Of a DNA stretch of 64,000 nt, positions 49,601 through 61,229 are shown in pieces. Source of the DNA: Knoxdaviesia capensis (lineage: Eukaryota > Ascomycota > Sordariomycetes > Microascales > Gondwanamycetaceae); NCBI GenBank assembly GCA_001510575.1, contig LNGK01000006.1, forward strand, positions 2,584,926 through 2,648,925, read 5' to 3'. The position numbers and the translations under genes were made by a program. The notes beneath the pieces are model-generated. The model was not told where the DNA came from, did no database searches, and saw only the letters and a program-made list of their open reading frames with translations. Numbering within the stretch: position 1 is the first letter of the stretch; every line of letters starts with the position of its first letter.

Positions 49601-52600
49601 TTTTAGAGAGTAGAAATAGTATATAAATAATCGATAAGTTATATATTATAATATTAAAGCTCTATTATTCTATAAAAAAGAATCGATATATTAAGCTTAT
49701 CCTAATACTAGTATTATACTAACCCTAAGAAATCCTTAACCTAAGTACCGTATCTTCTAATAATTTAAGGGAATATAAAAGCTAGTATCTTTATAGAACC
49801 TTAGATAACTCTTACTAATATCTTAAAGAGAGTATAGTCTTTATAATAGTTAGAAGTAAATAAAACTATTCTCGACTTATCTTATATATAAGACGACTTA
49901 GCTTAAAAAGACTAAGATACTCGGTATCTTCTTACTATACTACGTAGGATACTTATAGGAGACTATACTAAAAATAGGCCGAAAAATTCTATAGTCTACG
50001 GGTACTAAAAAGGATATTCTAGATATCTACCTAGTTTCTAGTAATATATTCGTTAATAGTATTATTAGGATCTACTAAGTAATAGCCGCTATCGTATTAG
50101 ATAATACGATATAGATTACGAAGTATACTAAGATAGGCGGGGTAACCGTTATAGGATAATAGAGCGTCTAATCGTAGCTATAGCTTATCTTAGTACTCTA
50201 TATCCTATACTTTAAGAGTCTAATAATAATAAGTAGTAGCCTATATAGATAACTACTATATTATTAGTATTTTATTATCTTTAGGGGTTAAAGAGATAAA
50301 ATCTTAACGAGACCGATTAGTAATCACGCGTATAATTATACTAGGACTATAAATATTATATAGTATCGCCTCTAGATACTCTAGGTATATTAGCCTAGTA
50401 TTACCGTTTATTACCGTACGTATCTACTATCGACGGTATACCTACGACTAGGTATATATAGCTAGACCTACCCTAGGTCTTAGGTCTTCCCCGCTATATA
50501 GAAGAATAGCTATAGCTATCCTATCTATTCTATATATCGTCTAAGATAAATACTTACTAAGTAAGTACCTTAGACCGATATATAAGACGACCGAAAGGTT
50601 AGTAACTAGGATACTATCTAGGTATAGTATCGTAGTTATAATAGCTATACCGCTAGTCTTAACCTACGTGTTAAGAGTAGTAGTATAGCTAATACTCCCG
50701 CGTATACCTATAATAGCGGGATACTTCGCTTTCTTAGTAAGTTAAGTTACTAGGACGGCTTAGTAAATAAAGATTAAACCCCGCTAACTACTAAGGCCCG
50801 TTATAACGTTAGATAATAGCCGAAACGCCTCCTTATAAAGCGAGTCCCTATTATAAGAGATTACCGTATATATTATAGTAGGCTAGGTATAAGGGACCCG
50901 ATATATATTAAACCGATATAAATAGATAGATATCGGGGCTACGAGCCGAGGTAAATCTTTAAGGAGATATACTAACGCGATAAGGATTACCTAGGTCTCG
51001 GCTAAGGTTAAGAGGCGCCTAATTTCCTATATAGGGGTTATATAATCGCCTCCGTTAATATTATAAAATATCCGATCTAGCTATCCCTAGCTACGTAATC
51101 TTTAGACCTAGTACGTAAACTAACTCGATATGAAGTTACTAGTAAGTATAAGAATAACTTACGTCGGCGCGTTATATACCTATATATCTTAGATACTTAT
51201 ATCTAGTCGATAGCCTAAGAGCTAATTATAGTATCGTTTTAGACGATCGGGATAATTATAGATAATAATAGTATTCCTACTATATAATACGTAGCTTAGA
51301 ATAGCGATAATATACTTAGTATAAGCCGAGAATCTAGATATATAGATAATAAACGGATAGCTCTTTATAATTAAGTTAAGAACCTCCTTTCACGGCCCTA
51401 AGCGTATAGAGGGATCTATTATTATATTATAAAGAGCCTAAACGGTATTAATATATCCTAAACGCTTTAGTCGTTTCTATTAGGCTACGTTTATATTAGC
51501 CTAGAAGTTAGGAACGGTATTACTAATCCTTCGCTTATTCCGTACGATATCTTTAGGCTATATAACTATAAATACTATATCTAGCGATTCTAGACCGAAT
51601 AGATTATACTACGTAGAGCTAACTATACGAAATTTTACTCGAATAGGAGTAGAAGAAAAAGACGCTAAGGTATAGTCCTAGGCGTATCTTATTCCTCTAA
51701 CCCGTATCGAATAGCTAGCTTATAAGTCGGCTATTACGTCTCCTACCCCTAGATTAAGCCTATTATCGTTATTTTCTTCGTCGTAGGATAGATCCTCTAA
51801 GATAGCGCGAACCTCTAGCTTAACTCGGCGCGTAATATAATAGTCGTAGAAGTAAATAGTAATATAGCGCTAACTTTATATAGAAAGGTCTTATCGCGTA
51901 TACGATAGCGAGAAACTCTATAGGTACCGTCGTAGGATATCTCTCGCTAGGAGCTTCTACTTAATATACGGGTTTCTATAGGTATCTAGATATATAGCCT
52001 ATATAAACGAGCTTCGCTCTTATAGCCCGTTAGCACTATCTAATAGGTATTAGTAAAATAGTAATACTAGCTATAAGTACTAGATAACTAGCGACCTAAT
52101 ATACTATAGTAGGAAGCGGTAGACGACCTGGCTATTATACGTTAGATATAAAGCCTTATAATATACTATTATAAAGGAGACTAACCTATTATCGATAAAG
52201 ATATTTCGTAGGCCCCCCTACCGAGTATTATTCTATCGTAACCTAAGAATTTCTAGTATTCTAGGTAGTTAGCCGCTAGTAATATAAAAGAGGACTAGTA
52301 AGTATTATTATAGTCGATTTATATTAGCTTAGAAAGCCCGTATAGTATCGATCTTATACCGGGGGGGGTCTAAGTCTATCTAGCTAGCGCTATAAAGACT
52401 TTTATTTACCTAGCGTATAATTATATCTCGTTACGTATCTATCTAGGTATTAGACGTATCTAACCTAAACTAGTATCTAAGGGAAGTATTACTATAGTTA
52501 TTATAGATTAAATCCTAGGGGATAGCTAGTAGCTAGCTACTAGGTAGTAACTCTTATAAAGAAGGGCTAAAGACTAGAGTTTCGGTTAGCCGAATAGCCT

Positions 52601-54590
52601 AATTAATAATACCTTATATTAGAGAGCTAATTAACGTAATAGTAAAGGTAGAAGTATTATATATAACCTACCCTCCTTCGAAGTAGAGAACTAGCTAGGC
52701 TATACTATTAGTAATTATCTATATACTATAACTTAACTAGCTAAGTAACTCGTCTACGGGATATAGGCCTAATATAAACTATACCCGGCGTAAGAAATAA
52801 TCTATACTTTTACGTATACGCTCGTCGATACCGATAGTATTCTACTTAGCGGTCTCCCCGATACTAAATAGTAGTTTATTAGCCTTAAGGTCGGCTTACT
52901 ATTCCGTAATAGCCTCGTATAAGATATATAACTAGATAACTTTTAGTAATACGGATAGAGCCTAGTATAATAACCCCGTTAGTATATACGTAAGGGTTAT
53001 AACGGGAGTATTACTATACCGGCGTAGCTCGCTCTAGTATTAGCTACTATCTATCTAGGCGGAGGCTAGAGGCGGTAAGAGAGGCTAATAGAATACTCTC
53101 TATTTCGCTATACTATAAAGGATAATCGAATATAGAGATAAAGAGCTTACTAAGCTTACTACTAAGCGGCCGGTAATAGTATATCGGCTAGCGATAGAGT
53201 AAAAGTATATCCCGTATAAGCTATACCTAAGTATCTATTAATTAATATCTCTAGGGTAGGTCTAGCTACTTATTTAGTAGACCTAAGGCCGTCTTAAATA
53301 TAAATATAATCGACTTTACGGTAACCTTAACGTAAGCCTTTTAAGTTCCCTCCTCTAGTTAGAGGCTAAAGGGTTTACGCCGCTCTATAGAAGGGTATAC
53401 CGTATTTACGTAGGTTAGCGTTACCGTTACTAACCGGGTATTAGAAACGTTAGCCCGTACGGTCTTAATATATTCCTCGAAGGCCCTCTTTATATAACCT
53501 AGCTTAATATCTCTAAGGGCTAATAGTATAGTAACGCGTCCGATAGTATTAGCCGAAAACCCTTTTAGATAAACGTCTTACTTAACTCGGCGTAGCTAGA
53601 AGTTAGGCTCGGTTTTAAAGCTAGCTCTAGATATAGTCGTAGTTAATAAGCTATTCTTATATACCCTATTATATAGGTCTTAAAGCTACCTAAAATATAA
53701 TAAAGTACTACGTTTAGTAGACTCGGGACCGATAAGAACCGATATATTACTTTTATATAGCTCTATACTAAGGATAGGAGGTATTATTATTATTACGGCT
53801 ACTTTAAACTAGTAGCTATTATTATATAGAAATAGACGCTAATACTAAACCCCCGTCCGTTCTCTTATAGACGGCGCTACTAAGTTTACTCCCCTATAAT
53901 TAGTACGATAATACCTCCGTATATAGTTAGGCGAGAGGGTTACGTAAGAATATAATTAGTACTTAATACCTAGATAAGGTAGGCTTAGGCCTAGAATAGG
54001 GGGGGGATAGTCGGTAGGTAGAGAGAATACCTTAATATTAACCCTCGTATATATATAGATACGCTAATCGTTTAAGAGAGCCGAAGTAATAGCTACCCGA
54101 TAAGGGGGCCTAATAGCTTTATATTTATTAAGGAGATACCTATTAATATATTCCGTTAGAAGGCTATAGTAGTATTCGGTATATATAATTATACTAAAAT
54201 AGGCTATAGTAAATAGGCTAATATCGGTCTCTTCTTATATAGTAACTTTATTTATAATCGTTAGCTTAGATTAAGGCTCCTAGAAACGTTAGAACTTACT
54301 TTATAGAGATACGGTCCGCGTAAATTAAGAGTTTCTTAGAGCTTTTAGATAAATATTAAAATAAGAATTAGGAGATAGTCTACGTAGCTAAGAGAGATAT
54401 ACTTCTATAAATCTCTAGCCGAAGATATAAGATAAAATAGATAAACGAGTTATATAATAGATACGCTAAAGTAAATCTTAATTATTAACTATCCTTATAA
54501 TTAATATACCTATAGTCCCTAGCCGAATAAGTAGTAAGAAAGTACGAACTATAGGATAACCTAGTAATAGGAAAGTATAATTAACTCTAA
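49601..54590 (-). pseudogene. Telomere-linked RecQ-type helicase (TLH-like), destroyed by RIP
   Basis: Read on the minus strand through TAA/TAG, this ~5 kb matches the large subtelomeric helicases of ascomycetes. The fungal N-terminal region is clear around 52300-51700: PRILEILRLRW, GGLRNIFIDNRLVSFI, RFLLQYIRSLVIQYLQLVLL, then GVGDVIADLQAS. The helicase core follows toward lower coordinates: QKEVLNLIIKSYPFI (before the Walker A area), QLDRIFYNINGGD (DExH box area, Asp to Asn), TLAETQVILIALVYLLKDLP (motif III area), IIYTVISYNRDS, and in the C-terminal lobe LVTNLSVVLYIGLRYLLSKY. The gene points away from the chromosome end. Such genes sit next to telomeres in many fungi; their role in telomere maintenance is suspected, not settled. 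Family is confident; exact ends are not. Confidence 0.75.
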
Positions 54591-57500
54591 GGATTATTAT
54601 TTCTAGGCGGCTCTCCTAACTACCTCCTATCTTATTTCTTACCTACGGAGGACCTATATAAAGGTATTTACTAGGAGTATAATACCTGAGAATATATCTA
54701 TATATAGTATTCTTTATAGTCTATCTATTTAGCTACTACCCCGCTATAGAATATAGATACGGCTAGCCACTAAGCATCTTTCACACGGTATAGGTAGAAG
54801 GAATAAATATAATAGAAGGTAGATAGAAGCTTTCTAGGCGGTTCTCCTACTACCTCCTATCTTACTTCTTTACCTATAGAGTACTTATATATAGTAGTAT
54901 ACTAGGAAGTATAATACCTAAGAATATATCTATATATAGCCTACTTTATAGTTTATCTATTTAGCTACTACCCCGCTATAGAATATAGATACGGCTAGTA
55001 GCTAAGTATCTTTTATACGGTATAAGTAAAAGGAATAAATATAATAGAAGGCGGATAGAAGCTTTATAGGCGGTTCTCCCTACTACCTCCTATCTTACTT
55101 CTTTACCTATAGAGTACTTATATATAGTAGTATACTAGGAAGTATAATACCCGAGAATATATCTATATATAGCCTACTTTATAATCTATCTATTTAGCTA
55201 CTACCCCGCTATAGAATATAGATACGGCTAGCCGCTAAGTATCTTTTACCTAACGGTATAGGTAGAAGGAATAAGTATAATAGAAGGCGGATAGAAGCTT
55301 TCTAAGCGGTCCTCCCTACTACCTCCTATCTTACTTCTTTACCTATAGAGTACCTATATATAGTAGTATACTAAGAAGTGTGATACCCGAGGATATATCT
55401 ATATATAGCCTACTTTATAGTTTAGTTTATCTATTTAGCTACTACCCCGCTATAGAACATAGATACGGCTAGCCGCTAAGTATCATTCACACTATAAGTA
55501 CGGAAGGAATAAGTATAATAGAAAGCGGATAGAAGCTTTCTAAGCGGTCCTCCCCCTACTACCTCCTATCTTACTTCTTTACTTATAGAGTACCTATATA
55601 TAGTAGTATACTAGGAAGTATAATACCTAAGGATATATCTATATATAACCTACTTTATAGTCTATCTATTTAGCTACTACCCCGCTATAGAATATAGATA
55701 CGGCTAGTAGCTAAGTATCTTTCACACGGTATAGGTAGAAGGAATTAATATAATATATAATAGAAGGCGGATAGAAGCTTTCTAGGCGGTTCTCCCTACT
55801 ACCTCCTATCTTACTTCTTTACTTATAGAGTACCTATATATAGTAATATACTAGGAAGTGTGACACCTAAGGATATATCTATATATAGCCTACTTTATAG
55901 TCTATCTATTTAGCTACTACCCCGCTATAGAATATAGATACGGCTAGCCGCTAAGTATCTTTTACCTAACGGTATAGGTAGAAGGAATAAGTATAATAGA
56001 AGGCGGATAGAAGCTTTCTAGGCGGTTCTCCTACTACCTCCTATCTTACTTCTTTACCTATAGAGTACTTATATATAGTAGTATACTAGGAAGTATAATA
56101 CCTAAGAATATATCTATATATAGCCTACTTTATAGTTTATCTATTTAGCTACTACCCCGCCGTAGAATATAGATACGGCTAGTAGCTAAGTATCTTTCAT
56201 ACGGTATAGGTAGAAGGAATAAATATAATAGAAGGCGGATAGAACCTTTATAGGCGGTCCTCCCCACTACCTCCTATCTTACTTCTTTACCTATAGAGCA
56301 CCTATATATAGTAGTATACTAAGAAGTATAATACCCGAGAATATATCTATATATAGCCTACTTTATAGTCTATCTATTTAGCTACTACCCCGCTATAGAA
56401 TATAGATACGGCTAGCCGCTAAGCATCTTTTACCCGACGGTATAGGTAGAAGGAATAAGTATAATAGAAGGCGGATAGAAGCTTTCTAAGCGGTTCTCCT
56501 ACTACCTCCTATCTTACTTCTTTACCTATAAAGTACTTATATATAGTAGTATACTAGGAAGTATAATACCCGAGGATATATCTATATATAGCCTACTTTA
56601 TAGTTTATCTATTTAGCTACTACCCCGCTATGGAATATAGATACGGCTAGTAGCTAAGTATCTTTCATACGGTATAGGTAGAAGGAATAAACATAATAGA
56701 AGGCGGATAGAAGCTTTCTAGGCGGTTCTCCCACTACCTCCTATCTTACTTCTTTACCTATAGAGCACTTATATATAGTAGTATACTAGGAAGTATAATA
56801 CCCGAGAATATATCTATATATAGCTAACTTTATAGTTTAGTTTATCTATTTAGCTACTACCCCGCCATAGAACATAGATACGGCCAGCCGCTAAGTATCT
56901 TTCACCCAACGGTATAGGTAGAAGGAATAAGTATAATAGAAGGCGGATAGAAGCTTTCTAGGTAGTCCTCCCCACTACCTCCTATCTTACTTCTTTACCT
57001 ATAGAGCACCTATATATAGTAGTATACTAGGAAGTATAATACCCGAGGATATATCTATATATAACCTACTTTATAGTCTATCCATTTAGCCACTACCCCG
57101 CTATAGAATATAGATACGGCTAGCCGCTAAGTATCTTTCATACGGTATAGGTAGAAGGAATAACTATAATAGAAGGTAGATAGAAGCTTTCTAGGCCTAT
57201 AGAGCACCTATATATAGTAGTATACTAGGAAGTATAATACCCGAGGATATATCTATATATAGCTAACTTTACAGTTCAGTTCATCTATTCAGCTACTACC
57301 CCGCTATAGAACATAGATACGGCTAGCCGCTAAGCATCTTTCACCCGACGGTATAGGTAGAAGGAATAAGTATAATAGAAGGTAGATAGAAGCTTTCTAA
57401 GCGGTCCTCCCTACTACCTCCTATCTTACTTCTTTACCTATAGAGTACCTATATATAGTAGTATACTAGGAAGTATAATACCCGAGGATATATCTATATA

Positions 57501-58560
57501 TAGCTAACTTTATAATTCAGTTTATCCATTTAGCTACTACCCCACTATAGAACATAGATACGGCTAGCCGCTAAGTATCTTCCACACGGTATAAGTAGAA
57601 GGAATAACTATAATAGAAGGTAGATAGAAGCTTTCTAGGCGGTTCTCGCTACTACCTCCTATCTTACTTCTTTACCTATAGAGTACCTATATATAGTAGT
57701 ATATTAGGAAGTATAACACCCGAGGACATATCTACATATAGCCTACTTTACAGTCTATCTATTTAGCTACTACCCCGCTATAGAATATAGATACGGCTAG
57801 CCGCTAAGTATCTTTTACCCGACGGTATAGGTAGAAGGAATAAGTATAATAGAAAGCGGATAGAAGCTTTCTAGGCGGTCCTCCCTACTACCTCCTATCT
57901 TACTTCTTTACCTATAGAGCACCTATATATAGTAGTATACTAGGAAGTATAATACCTAAGGATATATCTATATATAGCCTACTTTATAATTTAGTTTATC
58001 TATTTAGCTACTACCCCGCTATAGAATATAGATACGGCTAGCCGCTAAGTATCTTTTATACGGTATAGGTAAAAGGAATAACTATAATAGAAGGTAGATA
58101 GAAGCTTTCTAAGCGGTCCTCCCTACTACCTCCTATCTTACTTCTTTACCTATAGAGTACCTATATATAGTAGTATACTAGGAAGTATAATACCCAAGGA
58201 TATATCTATATATAGCTAACTTTATAATTTAGTTTATCTATTTAGCTACTACCCCGCCATAGAATATAGATACGGCTAGCCGCTAAGTATCTTTCATACG
58301 GTATAAGTAAAAGGAATAACTACGATAGAAGGTAGATAGAAGCTTTCTAAGCGGTCCTCCCTACTACCTCCTATCTTACTTCTTTACCTATAGAGCACCT
58401 ATATATAGTAATATACTAGGAAGTATAATACCCGAGGATATATCTATATACGGCCTATTTTATAGTCTATCTATTTAGCCACTACCCCGCTATAGAATAT
58501 AGATACGGCTAGCCGCTAAGTATCATTCACACTATAAGTATAGAAGGAATAAATATAATA
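54591..58560 (+). repeat. ~236-bp satellite, about 17 tandem units
   Basis: Each unit runs from CTTTCTAGGCGGTTCTCC through CTACCTCCTATCTTACTTC, a TATATATAGTAGTATAC stretch, GCTACTACCCCGCTATAG and GATACGGCTAGCCGCTAAG to GGTATAGGTAGAAGG. Spacing between successive units is about 231-242 bases. One unit near 57190 lacks about 40 bases. The first unit overlaps the 5' side of the helicase remnant, so the array occupies its promoter side. RIP is strong, though a few CA/TG remain (for example CATCTTTCACACGG). Confidence 0.88.
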
Positions 58561-58649
58561 AGAAGCACATAAAAGCCTTTTCAGTAGTTCTACCTATAAC
58601 TTACTATATTATTTTATCTTCTAGAGAAATAATAGATATATAATACCTA
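58561..58649. other. Short spacer after the satellite
   Basis: RIPed unique-looking sequence between the last satellite unit and the inverted-repeat structure. No feature seen. Confidence 0.4.
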
Positions 58650-58675
58650 ACTAACCTTATATACCTATTACTTCT

Positions 58676-58885
58676 CTTACTATACTACCGACGATACGGT
58701 AGATCCTAGTCCGCTAGGGGGGGTCCGTACCTAGAAAAATTTAGGTATTTTACTTATTTAGTATAGTAAAAATAAGTAATTCGACTCACGCCACTAAAAA
58801 ATAAGCAAAAACGTATACCTTTTAGACACTATATTTTTAAATTAAATAGAAAATAATAATAAATTACTTATAAAGGGAGTTAAAA
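58676..58885 (+). repeat. Left inverted-repeat arm
   Basis: Pairs with the right arm over about 200 bases with mostly C/T and G/A mismatches (for example CTCACGCCACT against CTTACGCTACT), showing RIP acted unequally on the arms. Confidence 0.75.
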
Positions 58886-58899
58886 GACGGTAGCTTATT

Positions 58900-60150
58900 T
58901 TTAGTAGGTGGTTATAGTAGGTAGCTTATTTTTAGTAGGTAGTTATAGTAGGTAGCTTCTTTTTAGTAGGTAGTTATAGTAGGTAACTAATATTTAGTAG
59001 GTAGTTATAGTAGGTAGTTATAGTAGGTGGTTATAGTAGGTAGCTTATTTTTAGTAGGTAGTTATAGTAAGTAGTTATAGTAGGTAGTTATAGTAGGTAG
59101 CTTATTTTTAGTAGGTAGTTATAGTAGGTGGCTTCTTTTTAGTGGGTTATTATAGTAGGTAGCTTCTTTTTAGTAGGTAGTTATAGTAGGTGGCTTTTTT
59201 TCAGTGGGTAGTTACAGTAGGTAGTTATAGTAGGTAGCTTATTTTCAGTAGGTAGTTACAGTGGGTAGTTACAGTAGGTAGTTACAGTAGATGGCTTATT
59301 TTCAGTAGGTGGTTACAGTAGGTAGTTATAGTAGGTAGCTTCTTTTTAGTAGGTAGTTATAGTGGGTAGCTTATTTTCAGTAGGTGGTTATAGTAGGTGG
59401 TTATAGTAGGTGGCTTATTTTCAGTAGGTAGTTACAGTAGGTGGTTACAGTGGGTGGTTATAGTAGGTAGTTATAGTAGGTAGCTTCTTTTTAGTAGGTA
59501 GTTATAGTAGGTAGCTTATTTTCAGTAGGTAGTTATAGTAGGTGGTTATAGTAGGTGGCTTCTTTTTAGTAGGTGGTTATAGTAGGTAGTTATAGTAGGT
59601 GGTTATAGTAGATAGCTTATTTTTAGTAGGTGGTTATAGTAGGTAGTTATAGTAGATAGCTTATTTTTAGTAGGTAGTTATAGTAGGTAGTTATAGTAGG
59701 TAGCTTATTTTTAGTAGGTAGTTACAGTAGGTGGTTATAGTAGGTAGTTATAGTAGGTGGTTATAGTAGGTAGCTTCTTTTTAGTAGGTAGTTATAGTAG
59801 GTGGCTTATTTTCAGTAGGTAGTTATAGTAGGTAGCTTCTTTTTAGTAGGTAGTTATAGTAGGTGGTTATAGTAGGTAGTTATAGTAGATAGCTTTTTTT
59901 TAGTAGGTAGTTATAGTAGGTGGTTATAGTAGGTAGCTTATTTTTAGTAGGTGGTTATAGTAGGTAGTTATAGTAGGTAGTTATAGTAGGTAGTTATAGT
60001 AGGTAGCTTCTTTTTAGTAGGTAGTTATAGTAGGTAGCTTCTTTTTAGTAGGTAGTTATAGTAGGTGGCTTTTTTTTAGTAGGTAGTTATAGTAGGTAGT
60101 TATAGTAAGTAGTTATAGTAGGTAGCTTCTTTTTAGTAGGTAGTTATAGT
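58900..60150 (+). repeat. 13/21-bp GTAGGTAGTTATA minisatellite
   Basis: Mixture of a 13-bp unit GTAGGTAGTTATA and a 21-bp unit GTAGGTAGCTTATTTTTAGTA, with a purine/G-biased plus strand. CA appears in some central units (GGTAGTTACAGTAGG, TTTTCAGTAGG), TA in the others. Confidence 0.88.
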
Positions 60151-60157
60151 AGGTGGG

Positions 60158-60172
60158 TCTCTTAGGGTTAGG
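60158..60172 (+). repeat. Interstitial telomere-like motif
   Basis: TTAGGGTTAGGGTTT lies between the minisatellite and the right inverted arm. It has the hexamer spacing of canonical fungal telomeres, unlike the array at the window end. Confidence 0.6.
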
Positions 60173-60204
60173 GTTTATATTTTATATTACTATCTTACAC
60201 TAGC

Positions 60205-60440
60205 CTACCTTTTATAACTAATTTTATTTTTAATTTTATTTAAGTTAAAAATAAAGTATCTAAAAGGTATACGTTTTTACTTATTTTTTAGTAGCGTAAG
60301 TCGAATTACTTATTTTTACTATACTAAATAAGTAAAATACCTAAATTTTTCTAGGCGCGACCTCCTCCTAGCGGACTACCGTCTACCGTATAGTCGGTAG
60401 TATAGTAAGGGGGATAAGATTAATAGGTACGGGTAAATTT
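60205..60440 (-). repeat. Right inverted-repeat arm
   Basis: Reverse complement of the left arm, ending near CGGTAGTATAGTAAGG (60409), with weaker homology for about 30 more bases. Confidence 0.75.
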
Positions 60441-61229
60441 ATAACTAGATATATATTAGTATTTAAAAGTAAATATACACCTACTAAACCCTTATTCTAC
60501 CTCACTATACTAGGATAGGTCGTTAGTCTTAGTAGCTAGGTTAGGTAACTAGTTATCGATAACTACGAGACTTCTAGCTTAGGTAACCACTTTCGTATCT
60601 ATTAACACTATAGGTAGAGGCTTCGTTCTAGCTCTAACTAGCTTTACCGAGTCCTTTAGCTATATATTATCCCTTAGAATATACCTAAAATTTAAGCCGA
60701 ATCGTGCCGTAGTTTTACTTAAGGCTTTCCTTAGATACTTAATCTAGTTCCTTCTTATATTAGTTCTAACTAGATAGGCTCTATAAGTCACTAGCCGCTA
60801 GCTAGTCTATATAGTAGCATTAGGAGATAAAATCTCCTCCTAGTCTTCTAGGTTAATAAGGCGGCTAGCTTAGGTAACTAGTTATTAATAATTAATACTC
60901 CTAGCTTAGGTAACTACTTTCGTATCTATTAATACTATAAGTAGAGGCTTTATTCTAGCTCTAGATAATCTCACTAATTATAAAGCACTAGCTTCACCGA
61001 GTCCTCTAGCTATATATCATCCCTTAGAATATACCTAAAATTTAAGCCGATTCGTGCCGTAGTTTCACTTAAGGCCTTCCTTAGATACTTAATCTAGTTC
61101 CTTCTTATATTAGTTCTAACTAGATAGGCTCTATAAGTCACTAGCCGCCGGCCAGACTACATAGTAGCATCAGGAGATAAAATCTCCTCCTAGTCTTCTA
61201 AGTTAATGAGGCGGCTAGCTTAGGTAACT
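60441..61229 (+). repeat. Two ~350-bp subtelomeric repeat units
   Basis: Two direct copies carry TAGAGGCTT, ATACCTAAAATTTAAGCCGA, TCGTGCCGTAG, GTTCCTTCTTATATTAG, CACTAGCCGC and GGAGATAAAATCTCCTCC (a short perfect palindrome). A third copy lies at 63470-63760. No coding frame recognised on either strand. Confidence 0.75.

Larger units (their letters stand above)
58650..60440. mobile_element. Minisatellite framed by ~200-bp inverted repeats (foldback-like)
   Basis: The arms 58650-58885 and 60205-60440 are reverse complements of each other, strongest from CTTACTATACTACCGAC (58676) to CCTTTTAGA, including the shared words CTAGAAAAATTTAGGTATTT and AAAACGTATACCTTTTAGA. Between them lies a G-rich tandem array. 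This resembles a foldback transposon or a non-autonomous DNA element expanded by a minisatellite, but no transposase or clear target duplication is visible. Two inverted subtelomeric repeat blocks flanking an array would look the same. Confidence 0.6.

Noticed and set aside
49601..54590. A further LTR or LINE retrotransposon next to the minisatellite
   Set aside because: No RT motif in any frame, whereas minus-strand helicase and its family-specific N-terminal motifs line up in order.
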